Source: Gigaspora rosea (lineage: Eukaryota; Glomeromycota; Glomeromycetes; Diversisporales; Gigasporaceae). Taken from it: DNA of 64,000 nucleotides. Position numbers and translations under genes: made by a program. The stretch covers positions 253,328 through 317,327 of the forward strand of contig QKWP01000041.1 of the NCBI GenBank assembly GCA_003550325.1. The letters run 5' to 3'. Positions 23,693 through 36,684 of the stretch are shown one piece after another. How positions within the stretch are numbered: the first letter of the stretch is position 1; the number at the start of each line of letters is the position of its first letter. The notes under the pieces were generated by a model. That model was not told the origin of the DNA and did not search any database. It saw only the letters and a program-made list of their open reading frames with translations.

Positions 23693-23778
23693 CTAAAACA
23701 ATCATTTGAGACATACCCCAAAGAAAACAAAAACTCTAAAACAATCATTTGAGACATACCCCAAAGAAAACAAAAACT
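23693..23778 (+). repeat. 43-bp direct duplication
   Basis: Two tandem copies of a 43-bp unit beginning CTAAAACAATCATTTGAGAC. Since 43 is not a multiple of three, the duplication shifts the frame of the decayed gene around it. Confidence 0.85.
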
Positions 23779-24689
23779 TCGAAGAACTTCAAGTAGATTC
23801 AACAATATTTCATATTAATGCCAAGCATGAAGCTACTTTCAAAGCACCTATTCCTACCAAACTTTTTGACAAACTTGCCAATGAAGCCAAAGAAGAATTT
23901 TGCAAAAACAACTCTATCTCCACATCTACAGGCCAGTGTAATCTTTTCTTTTACAAATATCTTACAGCTTATTAAAACACAGCTGCTCAAAATCACAATA
24001 TCCTGCACTTAACTAAAGAGCAAGCAATTACAACTATTACAGACAACCTTGTAAACACAGACTTCTTAGCTAAAATTATTACATATTTTGATCTTTTCAA
24101 AGATAACAAAAGCTTTCTTTTTCACAAATTGTTAAACATTACAAAAACTCTGCATACTCTTCTGCAGAAAATATCCTCAATACAAAGTTCAATATTAAAT
24201 TTCAAACCCCCTCTAATATTGAGGACTCTCTCTTTATAAACAATCACAACCTATCCTCAAATAACTTTAATTAACAATTCTTCTATCTTTGAAAATACTT
24301 CTTTACTAATTCTTTTTGATAATTCTCCTTTCATAACAGAATTTTCTTCTTTTCAATAAACTGTTCTGTAGATAATATCGATGCAGCTGCTGCCTCCAAA
24401 AGAATAATGTCCTCTACTAGTTGTAGACCATTTTTGGTGGAGAATAATATAAGTCAGCAGGCAGAAAAGCCTATTTATGCAAAGGACCAAGATAATAATG
24501 GTCAGATCCAATGAACAGGGCAGGCTATGGTATTCTGTACAGCTGTGAGAACTGAGTATACGGCGAGCACTTCTACAAAACATAAACATACTTCAGATAC
24601 CAATTCATCAGGACCACGAAATATACATAGATAGGTAAGGTGACTTTTAAATTTTTTATTAATTGCTGTATGTATGACTTTACCAGGAA

Positions 24690-26090
24690 CAGGTGCAACG
24701 AAGTGCATGGTTACCTGAAGAGTGAAATGATGTGAGCAAATACGGTTTTTTGATTGGTTGTGTTTTCACATGACATTACGAAATGCGGTGTTCCAAATTT
24801 GTGTTTTATGTTGGACCGGTTTGATATGACTTTTTATGTGTGCACGTGTTATTCTTGAGTGATTGTCCCTACGAAGGGGTTATTTTTAAGTAAGTATTTC
24901 GAGTTTACATTTTGTGCCTTTGGGTTATTGCTTGTCGCGGTAGGGGTGATTTTTGAGGGTTCTGGTATGTGATTATAGTATTAATTTTTTTATTTTGCTC
25001 AGAATCTTTTTATAAGAATGTCGAAATTCTGTTTTGTGTGGTAATTATCTTTGTTATCATATCCTAAAATTGTGTAAAAAATGCCTTCGCATGTTGTACT
25101 TCTTGTTGCTATTACGTCTGTAAAAAATAGTCGCCTTTTTTCATATGGCCTTGCTAAGTATAATATTTTGAATGAGATCTCTCAGGCCGTTGAGTAGAAG
25201 TATTTTTACCCACGAACGAGCAACCTCAGCTGTTTGCTCCCAGGGATCTTGTGTTTATTTCGGAAAAATATGTGATTGAGAATTTAGAACAGTGTATTAC
25301 TGTTTCGTACGCAAGTATACCAGGAACGATTACCAGGAACAAATACTAGAAACGAATACCAGGAACGAAGTGCATGGTTATCTGAAGAGTGAACTGGTGT
25401 GAACAAATACGGTTCTTTGATTGGTTATATTTTCACATGACATTGTGGAATGCGATGTTCCAAATTTGCATTTTATATTAAACCGTATGTGCGTGCTATT
25501 TGTGCATGATTGTCCATACAAAAAGGATTATTTAAGTATTTCAAGTTTACGTTTTCTGCCTTTGAGTTACTGATTAAGGGATTCCGGTATGTGATTACAG
25601 TAATAATTTTTTTATGTGTTCATTGTTTATTATCATGCTTTCTTAATTTATGTGTTAATATTTGTAGCTTGTTTTTACTTGTTTTACTTAGGATTCTGTT
25701 TGGATTATCGATCATGTATCAGGTCACAAATACGGTTCTTTGATTAGTTATATTTTTATATGACATTGCATTTTATATTAATCCGGTTTGATATGGCTTT
25801 TGTACATACGTATGTGCTGTTTGTGCATGATTATCCCTTCAAAAAGGACTATTTTAAGTAGTTTTTAAGTAAGTATTTCAAGTTTACATTTCATGCCTGC
25901 CTTTAAGTTTATCGCGGTAAGGATTGATATTTAAGGGATTTTATAATATTATGGTATTGTTCACAGTATTGATTTTTTTATGTGTACATTGTTATCTTCA
26001 TGCTTTCTTGATTTATGTATTAATATTGTAGCTTATATTTATTTGTTTTACTCGGGATTCCGTTTGGATTATCGATTGGGTATTTAGTCA
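24690..26090. repeat. Three diverged copies of a 350-650 bp block
   Basis: The phrase CAAATACGGTTCTTTGATTG recurs at about 24737, 25398 and 25728, each time followed in the same order by TTCACATGACATT, CCGGTTTGATATG, TGATTGTCC, TTAAGTAAGTATTTC, CGCGGTA, GGTATGTGATTA and TTTTTTTATGTG. Short ACCAGGAACGA words precede the second copy. No frame is conserved between copies, so the block seems non-coding. Confidence 0.7.
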
Positions 26091-26099
26091 CTTATGAAT

Positions 26100-27493
26100 T
26101 TTTTATTTTATATTTGGTACCGAATTTATATTTTTAGAACTTAATTCGTAGTTGTATTAATATGGGGGCTTGTTTTTTATAACGTTTTACAATTAGATAA
26201 TATTGTGGTATATGTTCATGGTATTAATTTTTTTTATGTGTACAGTGATTTGATTGTTTATCATCGATATACTCAAATTGATCTTATTCATCACTATAAA
26301 ATCATTTATTGAAGTTGCATTTGTTAATTGTTACCTTTAACATCTCATTGACCCTTAAAAACTATTATTGTTATACTTGCATTACATAACCTTAAAATTA
26401 ATACCTTATCGATGCCCTCCCTATATTGTTTCGTAAACTAACACTTTAAATTGATCACATAATTAATCAGACTAAATTAAGTGATATTCTGACTCGGGTC
26501 CAAGTGATTCAAGACCTTACGTAACTTGCTTAATACCACGACGAAAAGAATTTGTAGTTTCCGGGTTTATTATTATTATATTAATTACTTGTTTGTTTTG
26601 TTAATCATGCATAAAAATAAAGAAACTGGCATATATGTGCGTTGTGATTACCAATTGGATGTAAATAAATAATTGATATCTCGTAAGTAACAGTGTTAAC
26701 AAATATTTACTAAAATTTGGCATGGATGTACAAGCTCACTAATGTTACTTTTGTTATTGATTTTGATATGTTCTTTTATTAGGCTGTGCAAAAGTTGATT
26801 TTTCATTTTGCATTACAAGGATTTCAAATTCGGGGACGGACGGATGGATTTTTTTATTTTTGTTTTTTTTTATTTTTTACTGCAAATAGAATAATGCCTA
26901 CATTTAAGGTTATACGAGGTTAATTTTTCATATGCCAACTTTGTACCATACACATGTAAACTAAGATGTACATAATTTATTAATTAGTATTAATAAACTG
27001 TTAAATATTTCATTTTTTAAAACTTCTAATATGATCTATTAATTCTTCTGTTCCTGGTTTTGCATAACAGCATCACGCAACTACCTTATTTTATAATATC
27101 AGTATGCAAACTTTATTCCTTACAATAAAAAAAAATTAAAAAAATACGCAAATAAAATTCTAACCTTATTAATTATAGTATAAAATTTTATATAATCTAT
27201 ATGATATATAAAATTATAATTTTTTAGTAGTAGCATGTTATTTTTTTAAAAAAAATTCTCACGTATATAAACAGTAGTAGCATGTTATTTTTTTAAAAAA
27301 AATTCTCGTATATAAACTTGCATATTAAAATTCAAACAGGTTTTGTATATACATACTAAGGTTCTTTGCACATGCTAGCACTTGCAGAGCCTAGTATGTA
27401 TGTACATATGCTATATACCGTACCACCTTGTTTTAATCCAAAAACGTAAAAACGCCTTTATACCCCTTTGTCACACCAAAAGATAAAATTTTT
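26100..27493. other. AT-rich DNA without a gene
   Basis: No supportable frame. Holds a diverged copy of the phrase seen near 16470 and a short inverted pair ATACATACTA / TAGTATGTAT around 27355-27405. A 41-bp stretch near 27230-27305 (AGTAGCATGTTATTTTTTTA) is present twice. Confidence 0.4.
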
Positions 27494-28290
27494 AGTTCTA
27501 AAAATAAGCTACCCCACGATCGATGATTGTTGCTACATAGTAAAGTTTAAATTTTACTAATCAAATCGATTAAAGTCGCATAAGTAAACTATTCAGAAGA
27601 TCAAAATACGTATACTCAGAAATTTTTATATAAATCGGGTAACTTTTTATTATTTGACTTTTAATTTTTACGCTCAACGTATATGTTATTTTAAAAAAAA
27701 ATTATTTGTCGTTGAACGTAACAATTAAAATTCAAATAATAAAGAGTTATCCAATTTATATGAAAATTTTAGGGTATACGTAGTTTGATCATCTGAATAA
27801 GTTTACTTATGCGACTATAATCGATTTACTTAGTAAAATCTAGACTTTACTATGTAGCAACGATCATTGATGATCGTTGCTACATAGTAAAGTCTAGATT
27901 TTACTAAGCAAATCGATTAAAGTCGCATAATAAACTTATTCAGATGATCAAAATACATATACCCTGAAATTTTCATATAAATCGGATAACTCTTTATTAT
28001 TTGACTTTAAATTTTTACGTTTAACGAAAAAAAATTTTTTTTTAAAAAAAACATATACGTTGAGCGTAAAAATTAAAAGTCAAATAATAAAAAGTTATCT
28101 GACTTATATGAAAATTTCAGGGTATACGTATTTTGATCTTCTGAATAAGTTTACTTATGTGATTTTAATCGATTTACTTAGTAAAATTTAGACTTTACTA
28201 TGTAGCGATTATAATCGATTAACTAAAAATCGTTTTATAAGTTACCTCTGATTTTTAGTGTTCAAAATTGGCCAAAAAAGGTAGCTTATT
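27494..28290. repeat. Nested foldback element (two palindromes in series)
   Basis: AAAATAAGCTACC at the left is inverted as GGTAGCTTATTTTT at the right. Inside, GTTGCTACATAGTAAAGT and its inverse flank two palindromic units with arms TTATTATTTGACTTT, TCGATTAAAGTCGCATAA and CAGATGATCAAAATAC; the two units meet head to head near 27870 (AACGATCATTGATGATCGTT). A third, diverged unit lies at 55682-56085. No coding. Likely a MITE-type foldback; target duplications not resolved. Confidence 0.7.
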
Positions 28291-28299
28291 TTTCGGGAA

Positions 28300-31280
28300 C
28301 ATACAGTAATACAATATATTTATTTATTGTTATAAATTTACTTTTTAGAGATTTGTTTATTTATTTATTTATTTATTTTTGTTTTTTTTGAAAAATCGAT
28401 TCTTATTTCAAAATACCGCACATGCATGTACTCAATTTTTTATTGTTTTGGTTTAAAAAATGAGGTGGCTAAGATCAAAACAAAGGGGTAGATTATTTTT
28501 AGACTAAAAATATACAAATTAAACTTTTACATGTATAATTCTGATATACAAATACGCAATTTAAAAATCTAACCATATCGGCTGATTTTGTTTGTACCCC
28601 AAAAATTATAGGGTGTATTAGATAAATAGTCAGTCATTTGGCACTCTAATTGATAACAACAGTCAGTCGTTTGATGCCCTGATTAACCAATAGAATTATG
28701 TAATACTTACAATCTGCGGATTTATTTCTGATATTACTACACTTAGAATTTTATACTGTATTTACACAAGCCAAACGTTCGAAGCTCACCTCGTAACTTT
28801 TTAAACAACTCAAGAAATTCTGTAGACAATTTTATTATCTTTCCGCTATCTATATAGTGCAAAAGTTATACTATACAAAAAATGTCCAGAATTTGTAAAG
28901 TTCACCTCACCAAAGAACATCAACAATGGAGATACGTAAGATGCTAGATCATTATTTTTCAAGTCCTTAATGGTACAATTACGACTATTCTTAAACTTCT
29001 TACTTACCAAACTCTATTTGTTTTCTTCTTCATAAGGATTTTATGCACGTTCCGTAAAGACTTACAATAGATTAGATTTATTAAATTGGCAAGCGGGCAT
29101 TATGGGAAAAAGGGTATTTTATTGGTGCCATTTCTTACTTCTCATAAAACGTTTTTACTTTCGAGTATACGAGTTAAGAAAAGTTATATTATATTGAAGT
29201 GTGTAAAATTTTGATTATTGTTACAAACACTATGGGAAACAGTATCAATCATCGTCTAGGTAATTTATTTACATGCTTTAAAGTACTTTTCAAGAACATA
29301 ATGTTTCGCTGTCATCGTGCATCTACTTTATGTTTTTTTTAACCATATCAGGCATCTTACATACGTGCGTGCATCGATACGTATTATTCTAGAAGATGCT
29401 ATTTCTAGAATAGCTAACTTGTTAATAATCTTGTATAATCGTAAAATATGAATACGTACGTACGGGAGGTGAACCTAAATTTTGAGAATCTACTTGGCAC
29501 AAAAAAAAATGTCTTTTACTTATGCAAGAACGCTAGTGTCTGGGTCCGTTATTTCCAATTTAGAGGGCGATAAGCTTATTTTCCGCCTTTTGTACTTGAG
29601 AAACTCCTTCATATGGCCAGTCAATCCGTACCTGGTGATTTCTTGGATGCACAACTTCCTTATTCCATAACATTTCAGATTACTAATTCAAAAACATGCT
29701 ACTAAGTGGTTTCAATTCTTATTAGACACAATTAAAATCAGTCGAAGATAACAATCTTGATGGGCTAGATTCTGCTGTATAGTAAATCGTAAGTAATGTA
29801 GACATACAGCCAAGGGTACTTAAATAATATTTAAAACCTGCTAACCACGATCAATATTAATTTTCATGCACATAAGCAGAGTCCAATTCTTGCTAAACAA
29901 TAATCTTGAATTCTGCGAAAATGGTGATTTTAGAGGCAGATAAAAAAAAAAAAAAAACATAAGAATAGTAAGTAAAATTTGCTGAAAGTAATAATCTCTG
30001 TATTTAATATGCTAAATTTGTTGAATGTAGTGATTTGTAAATAATGTAGATATATGGCCAGGGCACTTGAATAGCATTTTAAACCTGTTGGAGGTAATAA
30101 TTTCTAGATTGAAATCAGCTAAAATTTTTTAATCGTTTAACTATTTAATAAGATAATTTTCTAATCAATTTATTATCTATTTTAATTTAGCAGATATAAG
30201 TCTACAATCAACATAATTTACCCAGAATGACAGAATAATTTTTATGCAGTTAAGTGGTCCCGATCCTTACTAGCGTAATAATTGAATTCTGCAAAAGTGG
30301 TGATTCTAGGTAATATATATATATATATCGAAGCTTGATAGACTAGATTTTTTTTTAACATATGATTGAATGGTATTTAAAACCTTAATCTACAGTAATC
30401 TTTAATTCTGCTAACAAGAGTGGTGATTTGTGAAAAATGAACACTGATTCTGTTGAGTAAGAAAAAAATAATACTGGGGCTGTAATTAAAATCTGCTAAT
30501 ATATATACACATATATTTAATTAAATATCGAATGTAAATAAGTTCAATTTATTTAAAAATTTATGGGCCGTATTTGGTGTTGCAAATAATAATAGCTAAT
30601 GCCTACATACATATAAAAAAATTTTAAAAAAGCGTATAGTACACATGTGTATAAAAATTTTAAGTAGGTCTCATTAGTTTGTACACTATCTTTATATAGA
30701 TATATAGTTGAAAATTTTGGTATGCTTTTCAATTATAAAGGTGATTCGTCCATATGATATACCTTTTGTTTTATAGCATTTTTCACAAACAGTGCAACAA
30801 AATAAAGGTTTTTCTACTAATAGCTAATTATAATTATAGTATATAATAAATATTATTGTTTTTTATAATATGCAATATATAAAATAGAATTATTAATACT
30901 GTTATATACATACGGGACATTTTACAAAGCCAAATCTATTTAAACATGTTCTATAAACAAAATACAAGTAAAAAAACTGTTATAATAGAAAATATATATA
31001 AATTAAGCATACTTTTCACAATTAACAATTACCTTTACTTTTTTTTAATGGGTTCCAGGGATGGACGATTGGTTCGACGCGATAATTCATATATTAAAAA
31101 TTTTGTTCATTACAATTTTAAAATGTAATAGCCAATCAGGTGATTTGTTGATCAAAAAATAAACCCTAAAAAAATGATTTACATATATGTAAAAAAAGGC
31201 CCAAAAAACGAAATCAGCCCATATGCCTTTTTAATAATTTTTTAAAATAATACGCATATTTAAATCTTACTTCATTTAAT
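28300..31280. other. Non-coding DNA
   Basis: No gene supported. Contains a CAGTCAGTC word pair near 28630-28665, a poly(A) of 15 at 29943, and the degenerate repeat listed separately. A weak 60-codon frame at 30946 has no recognisable content. Confidence 0.4.
29690..30440. repeat. Degenerate tandem repeat, about 376-bp step
   Basis: The phrase TTGAATTCTGCRAAARTGGTGATT lies near 29907 and 30283, with related text near 30403; other shared phrases are GTAATGTAGACATACAGCC / ATAATGTAGATATATGGCC and TTTAAAACCTGCTAAC. Strongly diverged; no coding. Confidence 0.5.
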
Positions 31281-33968
31281 TTGTCTATGATGGTGATGCA
31301 TCCTCTAACCATATATATTTCGGGGTCCTATTCATCCCATCCTTCTGAGGTACAAATTCCACAAAATTTAAACCAAAATACTTTTATTACATGCTACAAT
31401 AGATTTCTTCATTATTATAAACTACCAACCTTACTACCATCACAAACAATTGGATCCTTCCTACAATATATACACGACAACTATCCTCAGTACTATATAT
31501 GAGGACGAAAGCATTTCGGGTTCTAAAACCCGAAATTAAAATTTGAAGACGAAATTGTTTTTGACCTATTTTATTTGAAAGATGAAATTATTCGATACTT
31601 TTTTTGAATAGATAAGATTATAAGGAACATATCTATATAAATTTTATTTGCTCTTTCTTATAAAAAATTTTAATTTTCTCTAATGAAGACGAAATAGACC
31701 TTTTTCAAAAATCAATTTCGGTGGCATTACTACTCAGTACTATTTTCAACAATATATCAAAATATCTATTTGTACAAACAAAATAACAGATCACAAAAAA
31801 GCACATATATATTTACCTGATGATCTTATACCTCTACCCAAGCACTCTTTTTTACCCTTTGAGGATCTGTCATATTGTGATAAGATTCTACTCAAATCTT
31901 TATTCTCTAATTCCACAATCTTACCCCAATCTACTAATCCCCTGCTAACTCTAAATATAGCTACCCACAATGTTCAAGGATATAACAATCCAGAGAAAAA
32001 ACTTTTATAGGAAGAATATTGTTCTAAAAACAACCTCCATATCATTAGTATTACTGAAACAAAAATAGCTAATCTTCTATCTAATTGATTCCTTAACACT
32101 TCTCAATTCTCATGCTTTTGGTTCAACTCTCTTGAATTCAAAGAAGGAACTGGTATTATGATAAACAATACCCTTCAACCTCATGTTTATAATATTTTAA
32201 ACCACCCAGGAGGGGCTATTGCCATAGATATCTTTTTCAAATATAACTTCAAATTTCGAATTATTTCTGTCTATTTATCTTCTACAAACTCTACTATCAG
32301 AAACACAATACAAACCAAGGTTATACAATGTTTACAACAAGTACTTCAGTACCAACTATACCCTATAATCTTAGGAGACTTTAATGCCTCAATGCTTACT
32401 TTATTACCCTCTTCATCAAAATATCTACTCCTTAACCATCTCAATAGATCCAACATGTATGACCTTGCTTTATATACTAATACATTAGACTATACATAGA
32501 GTAGCAATAGATATAGTAGCAGAATTGATTATATTTGGGCAGCCCAACCAATAATTCCATATCTCACTACCTATTACCTTGATGACTCTTCATCATCTAC
32601 CCATAGTGATCACCAAATACTCATTAGTCAATAGTCCTTTTCAACTTATCAACAACCCAGACATAAATACCGTAACAAATGCTGTAGTTTTAACTATAAA
32701 GCCATGACATCAGAAAAATGGGAAGACTTTACAAACCAAATTAATTATAACATTCAATATCACCATATCCCACTTAATACTACAACAACTGAATCTCTTG
32801 AAAAAACATGGTACAAAATACAAATCAGTATAATCAATACTGCTCTTTCCTATATTCCTAATCATAAACACACTATTCGTAACTTCACCCATACTTTTAC
32901 TCCAAAAGCTACCAATCTATACAAAGCCTCAAAAATAGTAGCAAAATTATTCATCATACTAAAATAGCCTTTAAAAATAATACATCTATACCACAATCTA
33001 CATATAATCTTATTGACTATATCAATACTAAACATAACTTTCAAATTCCTTCACCTCCCCACTATTCAAATGAACTCTCAAACTGGCTCAACTCCACTAA
33101 ACCTTTTCTTAAAACAATATACCATGCACGCAATCTTGAAAACTCTCAATATTTATGCAATCACATTAATCAAGCTATTCAAACAAGACAAGAAAAGCTT
33201 CTAACTCACCTGCTAAAATGATTAACAGTATCCTTAACAGACACAAAGACCCTGTGCATTTTCACAATATTTCTACCACTAATCAAGTCATCACAGACCC
33301 TACACTTATTAAACAACATATTTCCATCATTTTGAACAATGGACACAATACCAGCTATATAACCAAACTATTTTTAATTAACACTGATCACATGAATATA
33401 CTCCAATCCCAACTATCAACCTATCTTGGTATAATTCTATTTTACAACCTATTACACTTGAAGAAGTTCAAAATACAATTAGTCAATTTCCTAATAACAA
33501 AGCATGTGGACCTTCTGGAATCAGCTATGAAATGCTAAAACATATAGGACCAAATATGCTTCAGACAATAATATCACTTTTAAACTAGTGCACTCAATCA
33601 CAAAATATTTCCAAACAGTAGAAAGATAGCAGAATATATCCAATTTTCAAAAAGCCTCAATTTGATAGCAATCTCAACAATACTCGACCAATTAGCCTTA
33701 TAGAACACACCAAAAAACTCTATACAAAAATTCTAACTAACTGCTTAAACCAAATACTATCCAAACACTCTATTCTTAATCCATATAATTATATTGCACT
33801 ACCTGGCAATAGCACAAACATTCCTATACACATACTCAATAACCTCATTGAACATGCACACTGTAACAAACAACAACTTTGGCTTCTATTCCAAGATATG
33901 AGCAAAGCTTATGACTCTGTTAACATAGACCTACTTAGGCTATCCTTCAAACGCCTTCAATTTCCCAA
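31281..33968 (+). mobile_element. LINE C, 5' part (split by a MULE)
   Basis: Non-LTR retrotransposon whose two halves are separated by the MULE at 33969-39828. The halves join in mid reverse transcriptase: ...LLRLSFKRLQFP from the left and NQLINILTN...GLSSHYSVYDGIDQRET from the right. The 5' end is uncertain; coding similarity begins at the ATG-rich start near 31281. Without its three insertions the LINE is close to 5.8 kb. Confidence 0.82.
31281..33968 (+). pseudogene. LINE C endonuclease and N-terminal reverse transcriptase
   Basis: The start reads MHPLTIYISGSYSSH, runs to NYPQYY at the 236-bp insert and resumes FQQYIKISICTNK after it. The endonuclease follows: IATHNVQGYN, ISITETK, LGDFNAS, RIDYIWA and THSDHQILI between about 31950 and 32640. 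The reverse transcriptase begins near 33480 with NNKACGPSGISYEMLK, then NTRPISLIEHTKKLYTKI and LFQDMSKAYDSVN (catalytic Asp). Stops (for example TAG at about 32008, 32498 and 32629) and frame changes interrupt it, so it is dead. Confidence 0.8.
31497..31732. mobile_element. 236-bp insert in LINE C with 11-bp target duplication
   Basis: CTCAGTACTAT stands on both sides (31486-31496 and 31733-31743). Removing the insert with one copy restores the LINE reading NYPQYYFQQYIKI. The ends do not form clear inverted repeats. Inside are four spaced GAAGACGAAAT-like words and a perfect hairpin, ATTTCGGGTT-CTAA-AACCCGAAAT. An 11-bp duplication is in the MULE range, but the class is unproven. Confidence 0.78.
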
Positions 33969-34058
33969 GAGTCCACCAGGGCACCCATGAAAATTTCAGG
34001 TCATGTGCTACCATCGATCATCTCTGATCTGTCGACCATTACATGCTGATCTATAATT
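33969..34058 (+). repeat. Left terminal inverted repeat of the MULE
   Basis: About 90 bp, matching the right end in inverse orientation with few changes; contains TTTCAGGTCATGTGCTACCA and ATCGATCATCTCTGA. Probably the transposase binding region. Confidence 0.9.
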
Positions 34059-36027
34059 ACGGATCAAGTGGATGAACTGCCGGTATATGCACGTTTAATT
34101 TTTATACAGAGTAATTAAATATAATGAAACATGATTTAAACAATTTTTTTATTTCAAATTTAAAAACTCAAGGATTTGTTATATAATGATTACGCCGTAG
34201 CGCACTTGTTTATCTCATAAATTCGTTATATAACAATAAGCATCACATAATTAAGTATAAAAATATATAGCCTATTATCGTGCAATAAGAAACACGTAGT
34301 CAATTATAATTACATACTAATAAAGAATGTCATAATTAATATTTACCATTTGAAACCATTCTTAATTTAAATGACAAGCAATAGTTAAATCTTAAATTGA
34401 AAATTTTAACTCTTTCCAAAAATTACTTCTACAAAAATATAATTTTTAAAAAAATCAAGCATCCATACTATATTCCATCTTATTCCATGTTATATAATAA
34501 ATATAATCGTACTGTTAATGTGAAAAAAAATTTATACGGTAACAACTATACTAATAAACTTACTACAAGTATTAAACTATACTTTTATTCAAAATAAATA
34601 ACTATATTCGAACTTGCTAAAGATATTGTTCATCATACAAAAAATATAAAAATATATGGCTTAAATATTTTTTAGTTTTTATTTATTCAAAAATTGATAT
34701 TGATCGTTTAATAGCATTCAGTATACCTAAACGATGCGAAATATTGATCGTTGAAAGGTATTAATTTGTAATGTTCTATGATTTATACTCACTACAGTGA
34801 TAGACAATGTCTAAATGTTATCTACAATCGATAACTCATTCTTAAATTGTCTAGCACGAATCTAAAACTAAAAACATAATACAGCAACGTACATGTGACT
34901 GAGACATTAAATAATGGATCCCAAACTTACTATTAGCAGGAATTGGAAATATTTAATAAATATAACAAGCTAGTAATTATTATCGTGTGCATATTAATAA
35001 CTGTGATGCAAAAAATACGAACCAATTTGATAATGCATCTAGCAACTTCAATTTGACTTGCTGTATGATTATTAATAATTCAATATTTAAAGACTCTACT
35101 GTGAGCCATAAAATTATTAATAATCGTACAAATTCCATCACTTGCTACAAATATGGGCGTATTATTTCGATATTCTAGCTAAAGATAGAAAATATAAACA
35201 AATTCAGATATATCGAAACCTGCAAAAGAAATTGCTGTAAAGGATATATGTGCTTTATCCTTATTGAAAGTAAATAAGAGGAGTTAGTGTTAGAAATCTC
35301 AAATTAGGAGTGGAGGATAAGGAATTACCAAAAAGATCATGATTTTCTTTGAGCACTACAAAAAAATAAGCTCCAGACTAAACATTGAATAATTGCATTT
35401 GCATGTAACATAACAAAACCCTACTGAAAAGAATTTTACAAAGAATATCGCGCTTTATTTAATTGAAAGAGATGGTATGTATTAGACAATATCAGATTAG
35501 AAAAAATGAACAAAAAACTTACAATAATAATTATAAAGAAAAAACTTTGATTGAAACTAGATATTCAATATGTAACCAAATCATATAAATAAAGCCATTT
35601 TTACCTTTCATAAAGCTAACATTCCTAACTGAGTATCTTAACACTTTAATTGAATAATCCATAAAGATCAGTAATTAATGATCTATCTCTATACCCTTAT
35701 CGCTATATCTTTAATTTCTATTGTTTATTGCTGTATCTTTAATCCCTATATCTTCATTGCTGTACTTTTAATTGCTATATCTTCAATCATTGTATCTTCA
35801 TCGTTATATCTTCAATCACTATATCCTCGTAACTGTATCCTCAACTGTGTGTCTCAATCGCTATATCTTATATTAATAAAACTCACTTTTTTCATACTAC
35901 ACTTTCAAAAATAGTAAAAAACATACCATACTTTTCCAACATTACTTGTGTAATCAAACTATAAAATATTTTAGTACATTGGCTTAGTTACCAGTTTTAT
36001 ACTAACATAAAATCTTTAAAAAAAAAG
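34059..36027. other. Non-coding left interior of the MULE
   Basis: AT-rich, with no supportable gene; the short frames at 34397 and 34987 have no recognisable content. A minisatellite lies at its right side. Confidence 0.45.
35695..35870. repeat. Minisatellite of the TTGCTATATCTTCAATC type
   Basis: About nine imperfect units of 17-20 bp in the MULE interior, upstream of its gene. A shadow frame of 78 codons runs through it. Confidence 0.7.
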
Positions 36028-36374
36028 ATGGAAGATAATAAATGTAGTGATTGTAAATGTAAACGCTCTCTTCAACAATTTATATGGGATGGCAAATGTC
36101 ATAAAACATGTATAACATGTAAAGGCAATTGGAACGAAGAAAAAAAGATAAATTGTCAAATATAGTAGTAGATTCATTAGATAATCATAAATTAAGCCAA
36201 CCAGATAGCTTTGAAATCTTACCCAAAAAAGGACTTGCTCATACTATAATCACGGCTAAAAATTATGAGCCAGAACAACATGAAAGTCATATCGAAGTCG
36301 ATTATCTTGATTTGGGTGACCTAATTGAACAAGAAATTCAAGAGTTAACTATTGAGGCACAAACTGATGAGTAG
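36028..36374 (+). pseudogene. MULE transposase gene, N-terminal zinc-rich exon
   Basis: From ATG 36028 the frame reads MEDNKCSDCKCKRSLQQF and then C-X3-C-X2-C (KCHKTCITCK). The six cysteines suggest a small zinc-binding unit, as found at the start of many fungal MULE-type proteins. The frame then stops at TAG, while the neighbouring frame (from about 36129) continues to 36374 with an acidic segment (VDYLDLGDLIEQEIQEL), so a frameshift lies at about 36125-36165. A GTAAGT donor at about 36512 and an acceptor TATTGTAG at 36684 could join this part to the transposase domain. Confidence 0.6.
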
Positions 36375-36535
36375 CTAGCATTATTTACCAGACTCATCTA
36401 ATAGTAAATATAGATAATATTATGTTTCAAGACAAAACAGCAAAAGAAATAGCTGGCCTTATAGTTGTTAAAATTGAAGGTGGTGATAACTATTCATAGA
36501 AGTAAGTATATTTCATTTAAAAATATATTCTTGCC

Positions 36536-36644
36536 TAGTGTTGGCATTGGATATATGTCCAATAATTTTTAAAACCATTGGTCATATAAAATTTTATGAT
36601 AAATTTTTTTCAAAATTATTGATGTATATCCAATGTCAACACTG
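36536..36644. mobile_element. Small hAT-type MITE in the MULE intron
   Basis: TAGTGTTGGCATTGGATATA at the left is inverted at the right (CAGTGTTGACATTGGATATA on the other strand). Flanking 8-mers TTCTTGCC and TTCCTGTT agree at five positions and differ only by C/T changes. The tip resembles the larger element at 55575. Confidence 0.5.
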
Positions 36645-36684
36645 TTCCTGTTATAATATTACTAATTAAACCTTATTATTGTAG

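Larger units (their letters stand above)
21183..24360 (+). pseudogene. Decayed gene of unknown family, split by a MITE
   Basis: I do not recognise it. An N-terminal segment starts MPTPVSTSPDTIDL and reads to HECHK. Removing the MITE at 21602-22187 with one TAA joins it in frame to CKEPVQCTKSIKKNYHF and VYHKKC, giving a Cys/His-rich zinc-finger-like region (HECHKCKEPVQC). A Gln-rich linker with several TAG/TAA codons follows, then a globular part (FEFLKTHLYNFYPGSI, LMAGNRPDFLTNYIYQ), then further pieces (QAINYKKFAEDLNLSS, ELQVDSTIFHINAKHEA, KEQAITTITDNLVNTDFLAK). These fragments lie in different frames with stops between. The reading continues to about 24350. It may be a LINE ORF1 or a host gene; both remain open. 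Confidence 0.55.

Noticed and set aside
31060-31090. GGTTCGACGCG as the B box of a tRNA gene
   Set aside because: No A box or acceptor-stem pairing was found at the right distance.
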